Assembly (NCBI GenBank): GCA_963824225.1
Contig: CAWGOF010000001.1
Span: 372,001 to 436,000 of the forward strand
Origin: CAWGOF01 sp963824225
GTDB taxonomy: Bacteria > Acidobacteriota > Polarisedimenticolia > Polarisedimenticolales > Polarisedimenticolaceae
Direction: 5' to 3'
DNA length: 64,000 nt
The stretch's first letter is position 1, and the number at the start of each line of letters is the position of its first letter. Below, one piece after another: positions 35,483 to 43,944 of the stretch. The notes beneath the pieces were generated by a model. The model was not told where the DNA came from and ran no database searches. It saw only the letters and a list, made by a program, of their open reading frames with translations. A program made the translations under genes and the position numbers.

Positions 35483-36247
35483 CTAGACACGGCCGATCAC
35501 CTCCTCGGACAGACGGTAGTATTCGGATGCACCCGTGGAATTGGGAGCGAACGTGAAGATGCTCTGTCGGTACGCCGGTGACTCCTCGAGACGCACGCTC
35601 CTCGAGATCGTCGTCTCGAGTACCTTGTCACCGAATACGCCCCGGATCTGCTGGCGGACGTCGCGTGCGAGGTTCGTTCGCCGGTCGTGCAGCGTGATGA
35701 CGACCCCCAGGAACTGCAGCTCCGGGTTCGGACGGGCGCGGATCTTCTCGAACGTATCGAGGAGATCGTCTGTGCCCTCGAGCGCGTAGTACGACGACTG
35801 GATCGGGACCAGGAGGTGTGTGCCCGCGACGAGGGCATTCACCGTCAGCACGCCGAGAGTCGGCGGCGTGTCGATGACGACGTACTCGTAGAGCCCGCGC
35901 ACGGGCCCGAGCTTGTCCTTCAGCCGGTAGTGGGAGTCGAACTCGCCGATCAGCTTGGTCTCTGCCTTGGCGAGGGAGATGCGAGCTCCGATCAGATCGA
36001 GCTCGTCGAGGCCGGTTCCGACGATCGTGTCCGCCGCTGTCACCCCAGGCTCGATCAGCAGGTCGTAGCTGGAGCTGGTCAGCGAATGCGGATCGACGAA
36101 CGTGATCGTCGCGTTGCCCTGCGGGTCGAGATCGATGAGCAGGGTCTTTCGGCCACGCTGGGCCAATGCCGCGGCGAGGTTGATGGCGGTTGTCGTCTTG
36201 CCGACACCGCCCTTTTGGTTCGCGATGACGAGGACTCGAGTGGTCAT
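35483..36247 (-). CDS. parA: ParA-family (Soj-type) partition ATPase
   Basis: Dimerises on DNA with ATP and moves ParB complexes. 254 residues from ATG 36247, preceded by GGCGGGGG. Deviant Walker A KGGVGKTTT is at residues about 12-20 with the signature lysine; LLIDLDPQGNAT is the A' motif and VVIDTPPTLG is Walker B. The late FGDKVLETTI and RLEESPAYRQS fit chromosomal Soj/ParA. It lies upstream of parB with a 22-base gap. The pair has its own promoter at 36345-36374. It lies 1.6-2.4 kb from the dif-like site, an unusual place for this system. Confidence 0.93.
   Translation of the reverse strand: MTTRVLVIANQKGGVGKTTTAINLAAALAQRGRKTLLIDLDPQGNATITFVDPHSLTSSSYDLLIEPGVTAADTIVGTGLDELDLIGARISLAKAETKLIGEFDSHYRLKDKLGPVRGLYEYVVIDTPPTLGVLTVNALVAGTHLLVPIQSSYYALEGTDDLLDTFEKIRARPNPELQFLGVVITLHDRRTNLARDVRQQIRGVFGDKVLETTISRSVRLEESPAYRQSIFTFAPNSTGASEYYRLSEEVIGRV
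36191..36206. other. Imperfect third palindrome inside parA Walker A region
   Basis: TGTCGTC-TT-GCCGACA differs from copy 2 by one base. Its codons spell part of the Walker A motif, so the match may be a by-product of protein constraint. Confidence 0.2.
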
Positions 36248-36255
36248 ACCCCCGC

Positions 36256-36312
36256 CTAGCCTCTCGGCCGTTGAAGTAACCACAGGATATTGGGGTCGGA
36301 GTCGTCGGCCAT
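36256..36312 (-). CDS. Possible 18-residue leader peptide upstream of parA
   Basis: ATG 36312 opens MADDSDPNILWLLQRPRG and stops at 36256, eight bases before the parA start, within the parA leader. The ribosome-binding sequence is weak (AGGGG about 13 bases upstream). It could be a translated leader that couples to parA, or chance. Confidence 0.2.
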   Translation of the reverse strand: MADDSDPNILWLLQRPRG

Positions 36313-36327
36313 CCCGGATACAGCGCC

Positions 36328-36344
36328 CCTGCCGTTGCGGCAGG
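36328..36344 (-). promoter_or_regulatory. Perfect inverted repeat at the parAB transcription start
   Basis: CCTGCCG-TTG-CGGCAGG abuts the -10 hexamer (36345-36350) and would cover the expected transcription start. This is a classic operator position; it would also fold as a hairpin in the 5' leader. Autoregulation by ParA or ParB is inference. Confidence 0.4.
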
Positions 36345-36374
36345 AGTTTACGCACACCCGGGGGCGCCTGTCAA
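36345..36374 (-). promoter_or_regulatory. Sigma70-type promoter for parA-parB
   Basis: On the minus strand TTGACA (36374-36369) and TAAACT (36350-36345) with an 18-base spacer, about 100 bases upstream of parA. Confidence 0.65.
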
Positions 36375-36418
36375 CCGGAACCCTGTGGCGAAATAAAAGC
36401 GAAAGAACGGGGGCCCGG

Positions 36419-36904
36419 CTACATCTCGTACTTGCCGAGCTCCTCGGGGTCGACCGTCTCGAGCCACTTGCGCAGGCGCTCCGTCTCCTCCGAGTCGCCC
36501 GAGCCGTCCGCCGACGACGATTTGTCGAGCACCGACTGCTCGACGAAGATCGGGGCGTCGGCCCGCAAGGCCAGCGCCATGGCATCGCTCGGGCGGGCGT
36601 CGATGGTCAGATCGCGACCCTCGCAGGTGAGCTGGATGCTTGCGAAGAACGTGTTGTCCTTGAGATCCGTGATGACGATCCGGTGGATCTGCGCCCGGAG
36701 CTCCTCGATCACATTGCGCAAGAGGTCGTGGGTCATGGGCCGCGGGGAGACGATCTTCTCCAGCCGGACGGCGATCGCATTTGCCTCGAAGATACCGACC
36801 CAAATGGGTAGAACGGCATCGCCCGTCGCATCCTTGAGGATGATGATCGGCATGTTCGACACCGGGTCGATCATCAGGCCCTTGATCTTCATCTCGACCG
36901 GCAT
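36419..36904 (-). CDS. Bifunctional nuclease family protein (DUF151)
   Basis: 161 residues from ATG 36904 with GGGAGAG upstream. MKIKGLMIDP, PIIILKD, LPIWVGIFEANAIA and RPMTHDLL, then DARPSDAMALALR, are the hallmarks of the DUF151/BFN fold, reported in plants to have RNase and DNase activity. In bacteria its role is uncertain. The C-terminal acidic tail (SSSADGSGDSEETERLRKW) is common in the family. Its promoter overlaps the miaB stop codon, so it can be expressed apart from miaB. This fold is often found next to miaB in GC-rich bacteria. Confidence 0.85.
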   Translation of the reverse strand: MPVEMKIKGLMIDPVSNMPIIILKDATGDAVLPIWVGIFEANAIAVRLEKIVSPRPMTHDLLRNVIEELRAQIHRIVITDLKDNTFFASIQLTCEGRDLTIDARPSDAMALALRADAPIFVEQSVLDKSSSADGSGDSEETERLRKWLETVDPEELGKYEM

Positions 36905-36943
36905 GGACCGTGCTCTCCCTTCGGCGCGACCCGCGTGGCGGGC

Positions 36944-36973
36944 ACTATATATGGGCGTTTCCTGGCCGGTCAA
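36944..36973 (-). promoter_or_regulatory. Promoter for the bifunctional nuclease gene
   Basis: Minus-strand TTGACC (36973-36968) and TATAGT (36949-36944), 18-base spacer, overlapping the last codons of miaB. Confidence 0.55.
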
Positions 36974-38326
36974 GCGGCGCCACGGGCTCGCCGCGCAGCG
37001 ATAGTGCCGTCGAGCCGGTCACGCGAACGTTCAGGAAGCTGCCGACGGCCGCGGGACCGTCGAAGTGCACGATGCGATTCTCCGGCGTCCGACCGGACCA
37101 ACGCTCGTCTCCCCTCTTGCTCGGTCCTTCCACCAGCACCTCGACGTCCCGTCCGATCCACTCGCGGTTGCGTCGCTCCTGGATCGCGAGCTGCCGCTCC
37201 TGCAGCCGAGCGAGACGGTCGAGCTTCGTCTCGATCGGCACCGCGTCACCCAGCTCGACCGCCTTCGTTCCGGCGCGCTCGGAGTACGCGAACGAGTAGA
37301 CCGTATCGAACGGCACGGCATCGAGCAGCCGGAGCGTAAGGTCGAAGTCGGCCTCGCTCTCCGTCGGGAAGCCGACGATCAGGTCGGTTCCGAAGCGCAT
37401 CTCGGGGATCCGTGCGCGCAGCGCATCGATCTTGCGCAGGTATCCCTCGCGGTCGTAGCCTCGGCGCATCGCCCGCAGCACGGACGAGCTGCCGGACTGC
37501 ACCGGAAGGTGCAGATACGGGCACACCTTCGGCCGCGCGTCCCGCATCGCGTCCATCAACCGTTCGGTCATCTGAGCCGGGTGCGAGGTCGTGAAGCGAA
37601 TACGCTCGATTCCCGGGACCTCGGCCGCGTGGAGCAGCAGATCGGCGAGCGTGTTCCCGTCCGCATCGCGGTACGCGTTGACCGTCTGGCCGAGGATCTC
37701 GACCTCGACGATCCCGCGCCCGGCGAGGGCGCGGATCTCGGCGACGATCTCGGTCATCGGTCGCGCAGATCTCGGGGCCGCGCGTTCGCGGGACCACGCA
37801 GTACGTGCAGCGGTGGTTGCAGCCCTCGAGGGCCGTGACGTACGCCTTGCCGAGAGACAGGCCGTCACGGCGGATCTCGTCGAACGGGAAGCGCACCGAG
37901 TCGGCCCGCTGCTCCAGATCGAGGAACCGCGTCGCGCCCGGCGCCTCGCGGGCCAGCGCCAGCGCCCGCGGAAGCGAGCCCGTGGCACGCGGCCCGAGGA
38001 CCAGGTCGACGTACGGCGCGCGAGCGAAGATGCGCGATCCCGCCTGCTGGGCGACGCATCCGCACACGCCGAGCACGCGGTTGGGCGCGACGCGCTTCCA
38101 ACTGCGGAGTCGACCGAGCTCGCAGAACACCTTCTCCTCGGCCTTCTCGCGAATCGAGCACGTGTTCAGGAGCACGACGTCGCGCATCGTCGATCCCCGA
38201 AGCCCGGGCATAGCCCTCGCGCTCGAGTGCCGCGGCGAGCTTCTCCGAGTCGTGGACGTTCATCTGACAGCCCCAGGTCTCGATGTGGTACCGGGGGCTG
38301 CGGGCGTTGGCCGCGGAGCGGGTCAC
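36945..38326 (-). CDS. miaB: tRNA-2-methylthio-N6-dimethylallyladenosine synthase MiaB (two indels)
   Basis: Radical-SAM methylthiotransferase that modifies A37 of tRNA. Composite of three frames: GTG 38326 (shared GTGA with the ihfB-like gene) starts YHIETWGCQMNVHDSEK, the first cluster cysteine; the frame changes near 38215 to NTCSIREKAEEKVF and CGCVAQQAG, the other N-terminal cysteines; the radical SAM CNHRCTYCVVPRTRG follows. A second change near 37757 leads to EILGQTVNAYRD, YLHLPVQSGS and a C-terminal TRAM domain (GRTPENRIVHFDG) to the stop at 36945. About 460 residues expected, normal for MiaB. All parts are conserved, so the breaks are likely sequence errors. Confidence 0.88.
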
Positions 38327-38654
38327 GGGCCGTCCAACGCGTCGCGGGGTGCGCTCGGAGAGGCCAGCGGAGCCGGACCGTCGTTGATCAGGTCCTTGAG
38401 CTCTTTGCCGGGCTTGAAGTACGGGATGCGCTTCTCCGGCACGTCGACCTGGTCGCCGGTCTTGGGGTTGCGACCCTGCCGGGAGCGTCGGCGACGTACG
38501 ACGGAAGCTGCCGAACCCCCGCAGCTCGATCTTGTCGTCGCGCTGCAGCGCATCGACGATCGACGTGAACACGGTGTTGACGATGATCTCGGCGTGCTTC
38601 TTGCGACACGCTGGAGACGCGCACCACCTCGTCGACAAGATCGGCCTTCGTCAT
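38323..38654 (-). CDS. ihfB: IHF beta-like / HU-family DNA-binding protein (two indels)
   Basis: Nucleoid protein that bends DNA. Composite of three frames: ATG 38654 gives MTKADLVDEVVRVSSVS; then KKHAEIIVNTVFTSIVDAL and KIELRGFGSF; then RNPKTGDQVDVPEKRIP and YFKPGKELKD. Changes lie near 38605 and 38508. About 109 residues, slightly longer than usual because of a C-terminal tail. GRNPKTGD and FKPGKELKD are closer to IHF beta than to HU. It follows rpsA directly, as ihfB follows rpsA in Escherichia coli. A second HU-type gene is at 50242. Confidence 0.82.
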
Positions 38655-38694
38655 GCTCCCTCCCCGAGCGAAGGCGGCGGCGGGCCGAGACCGT

Positions 38695-40539
38695 CTAGTC
38701 GTTCGCGTCGTCGTCGGAACGAGGTCGACGCGGACTGCCCCCGAACAGCGCCGGATCCATCACGTCGCCCAGCGTCGCCCGACCGTCGGTCGCCTGACCG
38801 TCGAAGTACGCCTGGACCGACTCCGGATCGGGCTCGTTGAGCGCGGCCTTGATCGACAGGCCGATCTTGCGATCGACGGGGTCCATCTTGAGGATCTTGA
38901 CCCGGACGTCCTGACCGATCTGGAACTTGTCCTGCGGATTCTCGACGCGCTCGTTCGCCATCTCGGACACGTGGACCAGTCCTTCGACGCCCTCGAACAA
39001 CTCGACGAACGCCCCGAACTCGGCGATCCGCGCGATCTTGCCCAGCAAGACGTCGCCCATGCCGTGCGTATGGAAGAAGTCCTCGATCGCGTTGGGCTGG
39101 AGCTGCTTGATGCCGAGCGACAGGCGCTGGTTCTCCGAGTCGATCTTCAGGATCACGGCCTCGATCTCGTCGCCCTTGTTCAGGATCTCGCTCGGATGCT
39201 TGACGCGCTTGGTCCACGACAGGTCCGAGATGTGCACGAGCCCGTCGATCCCCTCCTCGACCTCGACGAACGCCCCGAAGTCGGTCAGGTTGCGCACGAC
39301 GCCCTTCAGCCGATCACCGACCCGGTACTTCGACCCGATCAGATCCCACGGGTTCGGCTCGGTCTGCTTCAAGCCCAGCGAGAGGCGGCGTCCCTCCTGG
39401 TCGATCTCGAGCACCACGCACTCGACCCAGTCGCCGACGTTGAGCAGCTTGGACGGGTGCTTGACGCGCTTGGTCCACGACATCTCGGACACGTGGATCA
39501 GGCCCTCGACGCCCTCCTCGACCTCGATGAACGCACCGTAGTCGGTCAGGCTGACGACCTTACCGCGGATCCGGGAGTACGGCGGATACTTGGCCGTGGA
39601 CGTTGTCCCACGGGTCGTCCTGCAGCTGCTTGAACCCGAGCGACACCCGCTCCTTGCTCGCGATCGAACTTCAACACGATCACGTCGAGCTCGTCGCCGA
39701 TCTGGAACTTCTCCGACGGGTGCGTGATGCGGCCCCACGAGATGTCGGTGATGTGCAGCAGACCGTCGATCCCGCCGAGATCGATGAACGCACCGTACTC
39801 GGTCAGGTTCTTGACCGCTCCGCGTAGGATCTTGCCCTCCTCGAGGTCGGCCAGCGTGCGCTTCTTCTTCTCCGCGTTCTCGACCTCGAGCACGGCCTTG
39901 CGCGACAGCACGATGTTGCCGCGGCGCTTGTTGACCTTGATCACGCGCATGCGGTACTCGTGACCGATCAGGCTCTCGAGATTGCGCACCGGACGGACGT
40001 CGACGAGGGAGCCGGGTAGGAACGCCGGCAACCCGATATCGACCTTGAGCCCACCCTTGATCCGGTCGACGACGCGGCCGAGGATCGGCGTCGCCCGTGT
40101 CGTAGGCCCGCTCGACCTCGTCCCACACCTTCATGCGCTCGGCCTTTTCCTTCGACAGCACGACGTAGCCGTCGCTGTCCTCGGTGCGCTCGAGCAGCAC
40201 GTCGACGGTGTCGCCGACCTGCACGTGCAGCTGGCCGTCCGGCCCGCGGAACTCCTGGAGCTCGATCACGCCTTCGGACTTGTAGCCGATGTCGACGATG
40301 ACCTCTTTCTCGAGGATGCGCAGGACACGCCCGTTGACGACCTCCCCCTCCTTGATCGCATGGGCCTGCGACTCGAAGTCGGCGAGAACCTGGGCGAAGT
40401 CGTCCACCTCCTCGACGTCGATTCGCGGCCGCGTCGGAACGGCGTCGTGCGCTTCGGCGTCGTCGGTCGTGGGACGCCCGTCGGGGACCTGGGACCCCGC
40501 GGCGTCGGGGGCATCGTGCTCTTCCTGCTGGGTATTCAT
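38695..40539 (-). CDS. rpsA: 30S ribosomal protein S1 (three indels)
   Basis: Multi-S1-domain mRNA-binding ribosomal protein. It starts at ATG 40539 with AGGAGG 12 bases upstream; about 615 residues. The first about 150 residues include an acidic lead and S1 domain 1 (GEVVNGRVLRILEKEVIVDIG). The frame then changes near 40092, 39660 and 39598, while S1 repeats continue in whichever frame is open (VDVRPVRNLESLIGHEYRM; NLTEYGAFIDLGGIDGLLH; YGAFIEVEEGVEGLIHVSEM; DFGAFVEVEEGIDGLVHIS; FGAFVELFEGVEGLVHVSEM). Six S1 domains, as in Proteobacteria. Highly expressed essential gene, so the breaks are almost certainly errors. Confidence 0.92.
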   Translation of the reverse strand: MNTQQEEHDAPDAAGSQVPDGRPTTDDAEAHDAVPTRPRIDVEEVDDFAQVLADFESQAHAIKEGEVVNGRVLRILEKEVIVDIGYKSEGVIELQEFRGPDGQLHVQVGDTVDVLLERTEDSDGYVVLSKEKAERMKVWDEVERAYDTGDADPRPRRRPDQGWAQGRYRVAGVPTRLPRRRPSGAQSREPDRSRVPHARDQGQQAPRQHRAVAQGRARGRERGEEEAHAGRPRGGQDPTRSGQEPDRVRCVHRSRRDRRSAAHHRHLVGPHHAPVGEVPDRRRARRDRVEVRSRARSGCRSGSSSCRTTRGTTSTAKYPPYSRIRGKVVSLTDYGAFIEVEEGVEGLIHVSEMSWTKRVKHPSKLLNVGDWVECVVLEIDQEGRRLSLGLKQTEPNPWDLIGSKYRVGDRLKGVVRNLTDFGAFVEVEEGIDGLVHISDLSWTKRVKHPSEILNKGDEIEAVILKIDSENQRLSLGIKQLQPNAIEDFFHTHGMGDVLLGKIARIAEFGAFVELFEGVEGLVHVSEMANERVENPQDKFQIGQDVRVKILKMDPVDRKIGLSIKAALNEPDPESVQAYFDGQATDGRATLGDVMDPALFGGSPRRPRSDDDAND

Positions 40540-40645
40540 GGAACGGTTGGAACCTCCTCGAGCCGATTCGCGGTCGGGTAGCGCGGCTCGCCGTCACGGA
40601 TGCGAGGAGACGGACGCCTGGGCTGGCTACGCCGACAAAGCCACC

Positions 40646-40674
40646 ATGCTAGAGGGGAGAGCCCCGACTGTCAA
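40646..40674 (-). promoter_or_regulatory. Strong promoter for rpsA
   Basis: Minus-strand TTGACA (40674-40669) and TAGCAT (40651-40646), 17-base spacer, about 105 bases upstream of the rpsA start. Consistent with high expression of S1; the leader is long enough for S1 autoregulation, but no specific structure was identified. Confidence 0.72.
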
Positions 40675-40692
40675 GAAGGACCGTCGTATCAG

Positions 40693-41442
40693 TCAATTAC
40701 GAGGAGCGAGAGGTGCCTGCCGGCGGGCGGAGCTCCGCAGCTGGGACACCTCGCGGGCGGTCAGCGGACGAAATCGACCCGCGGGCAGCGTCCCGAGCTC
40801 GAGACCGTCGTAGCGCGTCCGGCGCAGCCGCTGCACCGGATGGCCGACCGCCTCGAGCATCTTCCGCACCTGGCGCTTCCGGCCTTCGTGCAGCACGAGC
40901 TCGACCCAAGCGGTCGAGCCGGTGCGACGGATCAGCGTCACGTGGGCCGGTCGCGTCGGCCGACCGTCGACACGGATTCCGCGTGCGAGCCGGGCCAACG
41001 AGTCTGGCCCCGGGACCCCGCGAACCTTGGCGCGGTAGGTCTTCGTGACACCGGAAGACGGGTGCATCAGCGCCCGCGCCAGGTCGCCATCGTCGGTGAG
41101 CAGGAGCAGGCCTTCCGACTGGTAGTCCAGGCGTCCTACGGGAAAGACACGTACCGTCACGCCCCGCAGCAGACCCCGAACGGTGGGCCGGCCCTCGGGA
41201 TCGGATAGCGTCGTGACGCATCCGCGCGGCTTGTTGAGCATCAGGTACGTCCGGCGGGTCGGAGGCGTCCTGAGCGGCCGGCCGTCCACGGTCACGTGGT
41301 CGCGCGATGGGTCGACGTGCGACCCGAGCGTGGTCACGACGTGTCCGTTCACGCGGACGCGCCCCTCGGAGATCAGCCGGTCCGCCGCGCGGCGGGACGC
41401 AACGCCGGCGCGGGCCAGCGCCAGGTTCAGCCGCAGGCTCAA
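40693..41442 (-). CDS. rluB: RsuA/RluB-family rRNA pseudouridine synthase
   Basis: 249 residues from TTG 41442, chosen because GAGGGGGG lies five bases upstream and TTGA overlaps the scpB stop. An N-terminal S4 RNA-binding domain (LRLNLALARAGVASRRAADRL), then the synthase domain with YLMLNKPRGCVTT and the catalytic aspartate in VGRLDYQSEGLLLLTDDG. Late HEGRKRQVRKMLEAVGHPV and LRRTRYDGLELG are typical. The scpA-scpB-rluB order is common across bacteria and supports RluB rather than RsuA. Confidence 0.92.
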   Translation of the reverse strand: MSLRLNLALARAGVASRRAADRLISEGRVRVNGHVVTTLGSHVDPSRDHVTVDGRPLRTPPTRRTYLMLNKPRGCVTTLSDPEGRPTVRGLLRGVTVRVFPVGRLDYQSEGLLLLTDDGDLARALMHPSSGVTKTYRAKVRGVPGPDSLARLARGIRVDGRPTRPAHVTLIRRTGSTAWVELVLHEGRKRQVRKMLEAVGHPVQRLRRTRYDGLELGTLPAGRFRPLTAREVSQLRSSARRQAPLAPRN

Positions 41443-42155
41443 TGTCCCCCCTCGGTCGGATCGTCCGCGCCCCAATCTTCGTCTGCGACGTCGCCCTCCT
41501 CGAGCGGCAACATCTCCTCGCCCGTGGTGGCGGCTGGCTCCTCCGCCTCCGCCGTCGTGCGCGCGATCTCGAGCGCTTCGTCCGCGGCCAGACCGGCGAG
41601 CTCGCCGAACTCCTCCATCGACGGCAGGTCACCCAGACGGTTGAGGCCGAAGTGGATCAGGAACTGCTTCGACGTCCCGTACAGCAGCGGGTGGCCCACG
41701 ACCTTCTTGCGCCCGAGCGGGCGGATGAGCTTCTTGTCCAGGAGCGTCTTCAGCGCGGCGGACGGGTCCCGCCCGCGGATCGCCTGGATCTCCGGCAACG
41801 TCACGGGCTGCCGGTACGCCACGATCGCCAGGGTCTCGATCGCCGCCGGCGACAGGCGCGTGCGATTGCGCTGACGCATGTACTGGCGGACCCACGTGCC
41901 GACCTCGGGCCGCGTGGCGAGTCGAAACCCTCCGGCCACCGCCTCGACCCGCAGGCCGGACCGGCTGTGCTCCAGGCTCTCCTCGAGCGCCCGCACGGCG
42001 GCCTCGACGTGGTCCACGGCGATCCCCCCGAACGCCCGCGCGAGCTCGGCCGCAGGCACCGGCTCCTCGGACGCGAAGATCGCGGCTCCGACGGCGGGAA
42101 CGAGCCACTCGTCGGACTGCGGATCGGCACTCGCCGGCGGATCGCTGTCGCTCAC
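41439..42155 (-). CDS. scpB: Segregation and condensation protein B (ScpB)
   Basis: Winged-helix partner of ScpA and SMC in the condensin complex. 238 residues: two winged-helix domains (VPAVGAAIFASEEPVPAAELARAF; RLATRPEVGTWVRQ; LSPAAIETLAIVAYRQPVTLPEIQAIRG; LLDKKLIRPLGRK; LYGTSKQFLIHFGL), then an acidic C-terminal tail of about 45 residues. ATG 42155 overlaps the scpA stop as ATGA. Confidence 0.93.
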   Translation of the reverse strand: MSDSDPPASADPQSDEWLVPAVGAAIFASEEPVPAAELARAFGGIAVDHVEAAVRALEESLEHSRSGLRVEAVAGGFRLATRPEVGTWVRQYMRQRNRTRLSPAAIETLAIVAYRQPVTLPEIQAIRGRDPSAALKTLLDKKLIRPLGRKKVVGHPLLYGTSKQFLIHFGLNRLGDLPSMEEFGELAGLAADEALEIARTTAEAEEPAATTGEEMLPLEEGDVADEDWGADDPTEGGH

Positions 42156-42892
42156 GTTGCGCTCTCCTCGTTGAGTCGAATGCGTATCTCGCCCAGCCGC
42201 TTGCGCTGGTACGCGACGATCAGCTGCAGGCGCAGCATCTCGAGCACGGCCAGGAACGCGGCGATGCGATCGACGCGCGTGGGGAGATCCTCGAACAACG
42301 CCAGCAGGTCGATCGTCCGTCGCTGCTCCAGGAGGTCGGTCAGCCAGGCGATCTTCTCGGCCACGGAGATGTGGTCGCGCCGGATGTGGATCCGCGCTTC
42401 CTCGCCCAACCGCCCGAGCAGCTCGCGGAACGCCTGGACGAGGTCGAAGAGGTCGACCGTGAGCATCTCCTCGTCGCGGAAGTCCGCCGGAACGTCGTCG
42501 CGCGTCCAGATCAGCTGCTGGCGGCTGTCGAGCGCCTGGAGCGTCTCCGCGGCCTGCTTGTACCTCTGGTACTCGAGCAGCTCGCGAACGAGCTCCGCTC
42601 GCGGATCCTCCGCGTCCGCGTCGTCGGTCGACGGGTCGGGCGGGAGCAGCATCCGCGACTTGATGTGCACGAGCGTCGCCGCGATCACGAGGTACTCCCC
42701 GGCGATGTCGAGGTTCATCTCGCGCATCGTCTCGAGATGCGCGTTGTACTGGTCGGTGATCTCGACGATCGGGATGTCGAGGATGTCGACCTCGTTGACC
42801 CGCACGAGGTGCAGCAGCAGATCGAGCGGACCCTCGAACTGTCCGGCGCGGACGCGGTAGCCTTCGGCCGCCGGCTGCAGCTCGGGGTTCAC
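42152..42892 (-). CDS. scpA: Segregation and condensation protein A (ScpA)
   Basis: Kleisin subunit bridging SMC heads. 246 residues from GTG 42892 (GTGA overlap with trpS). N-terminal kleisin helix FEGPLDLLLHLVRVNEVDILDIP, seen in two pieces as GQFEGPLDLLLHL and VNEVDILDIPI; a central acidic linker (DPSTDDADAEDPR); and a C-terminal winged helix with LPTRVDRIAAFLAVLEMLRL. Together with ScpB it indicates an SMC-ScpAB condensin; smc itself is outside the window. Confidence 0.93.
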   Translation of the reverse strand: MNPELQPAAEGYRVRAGQFEGPLDLLLHLVRVNEVDILDIPIVEITDQYNAHLETMREMNLDIAGEYLVIAATLVHIKSRMLLPPDPSTDDADAEDPRAELVRELLEYQRYKQAAETLQALDSRQQLIWTRDDVPADFRDEEMLTVDLFDLVQAFRELLGRLGEEARIHIRRDHISVAEKIAWLTDLLEQRRTIDLLALFEDLPTRVDRIAAFLAVLEMLRLQLIVAYQRKRLGEIRIRLNEESAT

Positions 42893-43896
42893 GACGCCGG
42901 TCCTGCGATGTGCATCGCCCGGCGCACGCCGCCGAGCGTCTCGGCGGCGACGCCGCGGGCCTGCGCGGCGCCGCGCGCCAGGATGCCGTCGACGCGCGCG
43001 GGGTCCGCGGCGAGCTCGGCGCGTCGCGCGCGCAGCGGCTCGAGGCGCCGTTCGATCTCGGAGCGCAGTGCGCCCTTGCAGTCGCGGCAGCCGATCGCCG
43101 CGGTGCGGCAGCCCGCGTCGGCCCACGATCGAACCGCGGCGGGCGAGAACACCTTGTGGTTCGCGAACACCGGGCAGATCTCCGGGTTGCCCGGGATGTG
43201 CCGGTGCGTGCGCTGCGGATCGGTGAGCATCGAATCGATCTTCGTCCGCACGGTCGCCGCGTCGTCGCGCAGGTAGATCGCGTTGCCGTAGGACTTGGAC
43301 ATCTTGCGTCCGTCGGTCCCGAGCAGCCGCGCGGCGGGCGTCAGGCGCGCCTGCGGCTCGGGGAACACCTCGCCGTAGAAGTGGTTGAACCGCCGGGCGA
43401 TCTCGCGCGATAGCTCGAGATGCGGAACCTGGTCCTCACCCACGGGAACGAGCTGCGCCCGATAGATCAGGATGTCGGCGGTCTGCAGCAGCGGATAGCC
43501 CAGGAACCCGTACGTGTGCAGATCGCGCCCGCGCAGCTCCTCCTGCTGCTCCTTGTAGGTCGGAACTCGCTCGAGCCACGGCAGGGGCACGATCATCGAC
43601 AGCAGCAGGTGCAGCTCGGCGTGCTCCTTGACGTCCGACTGGACGAACAGGCACGCGCGCTCGGGGTCGATCCCCGCCGCGAGCCAATCGAGAGCGACCT
43701 CGCGAACGTTGGCCGGGATCGCCGATGGATCGGCGTAGTCGGTGGTCAGGGCGTGCCAGTCGACGATCGCGAAATAGCACTCGAACTCGTCCTGCATCGC
43801 GACCCAGTTGTCGAGCGCGCCGACGAGATGGCCCAGGTGCAGCGGGCCGGTGGGCCGCATCCCGGAGAGCACGCGCGGGCGTTTGGGGTCGCTCAT
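42889..43896 (-). CDS. trpS: Tryptophanyl-tRNA synthetase
   Basis: Class I synthetase of 335 residues. RVLSGMRPTGPLHLGHLVGAL holds the HIGH-type motif (seen as PLHLGHL near residue 17), YGFLGYPLLQTADIL and VPVGEDQVPHLELSREIARRFN form the active site, and GRKMSKSYGN is the KMSKS loop. A C-terminal anticodon domain follows (CRDCKGAL). Shares GTGA with scpA, a common arrangement (trpS-scpA-scpB). Confidence 0.96.
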   Translation of the reverse strand: MSDPKRPRVLSGMRPTGPLHLGHLVGALDNWVAMQDEFECYFAIVDWHALTTDYADPSAIPANVREVALDWLAAGIDPERACLFVQSDVKEHAELHLLLSMIVPLPWLERVPTYKEQQEELRGRDLHTYGFLGYPLLQTADILIYRAQLVPVGEDQVPHLELSREIARRFNHFYGEVFPEPQARLTPAARLLGTDGRKMSKSYGNAIYLRDDAATVRTKIDSMLTDPQRTHRHIPGNPEICPVFANHKVFSPAAVRSWADAGCRTAAIGCRDCKGALRSEIERRLEPLRARRAELAADPARVDGILARGAAQARGVAAETLGGVRRAMHIAGPAS

Positions 43897-43944
43897 CGGC
43901 GGAGAAATCGAAGGCCGAAGAGTACCACGCCGCGCGCGCGTGGA

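Noticed and set aside
36191..36206. Third palindrome copy as a ParB site
   Set aside because: It has one mismatch and its bases are fixed by the Walker A codons of parA, so it may be chance; kept only as a low-confidence feature.
33749..36374. Replication origin near parAB
   Set aside because: No dnaA, dnaN, gidA or gidB and no DnaA-box cluster seen; the dif-like site and converging gene directions point to the terminus.
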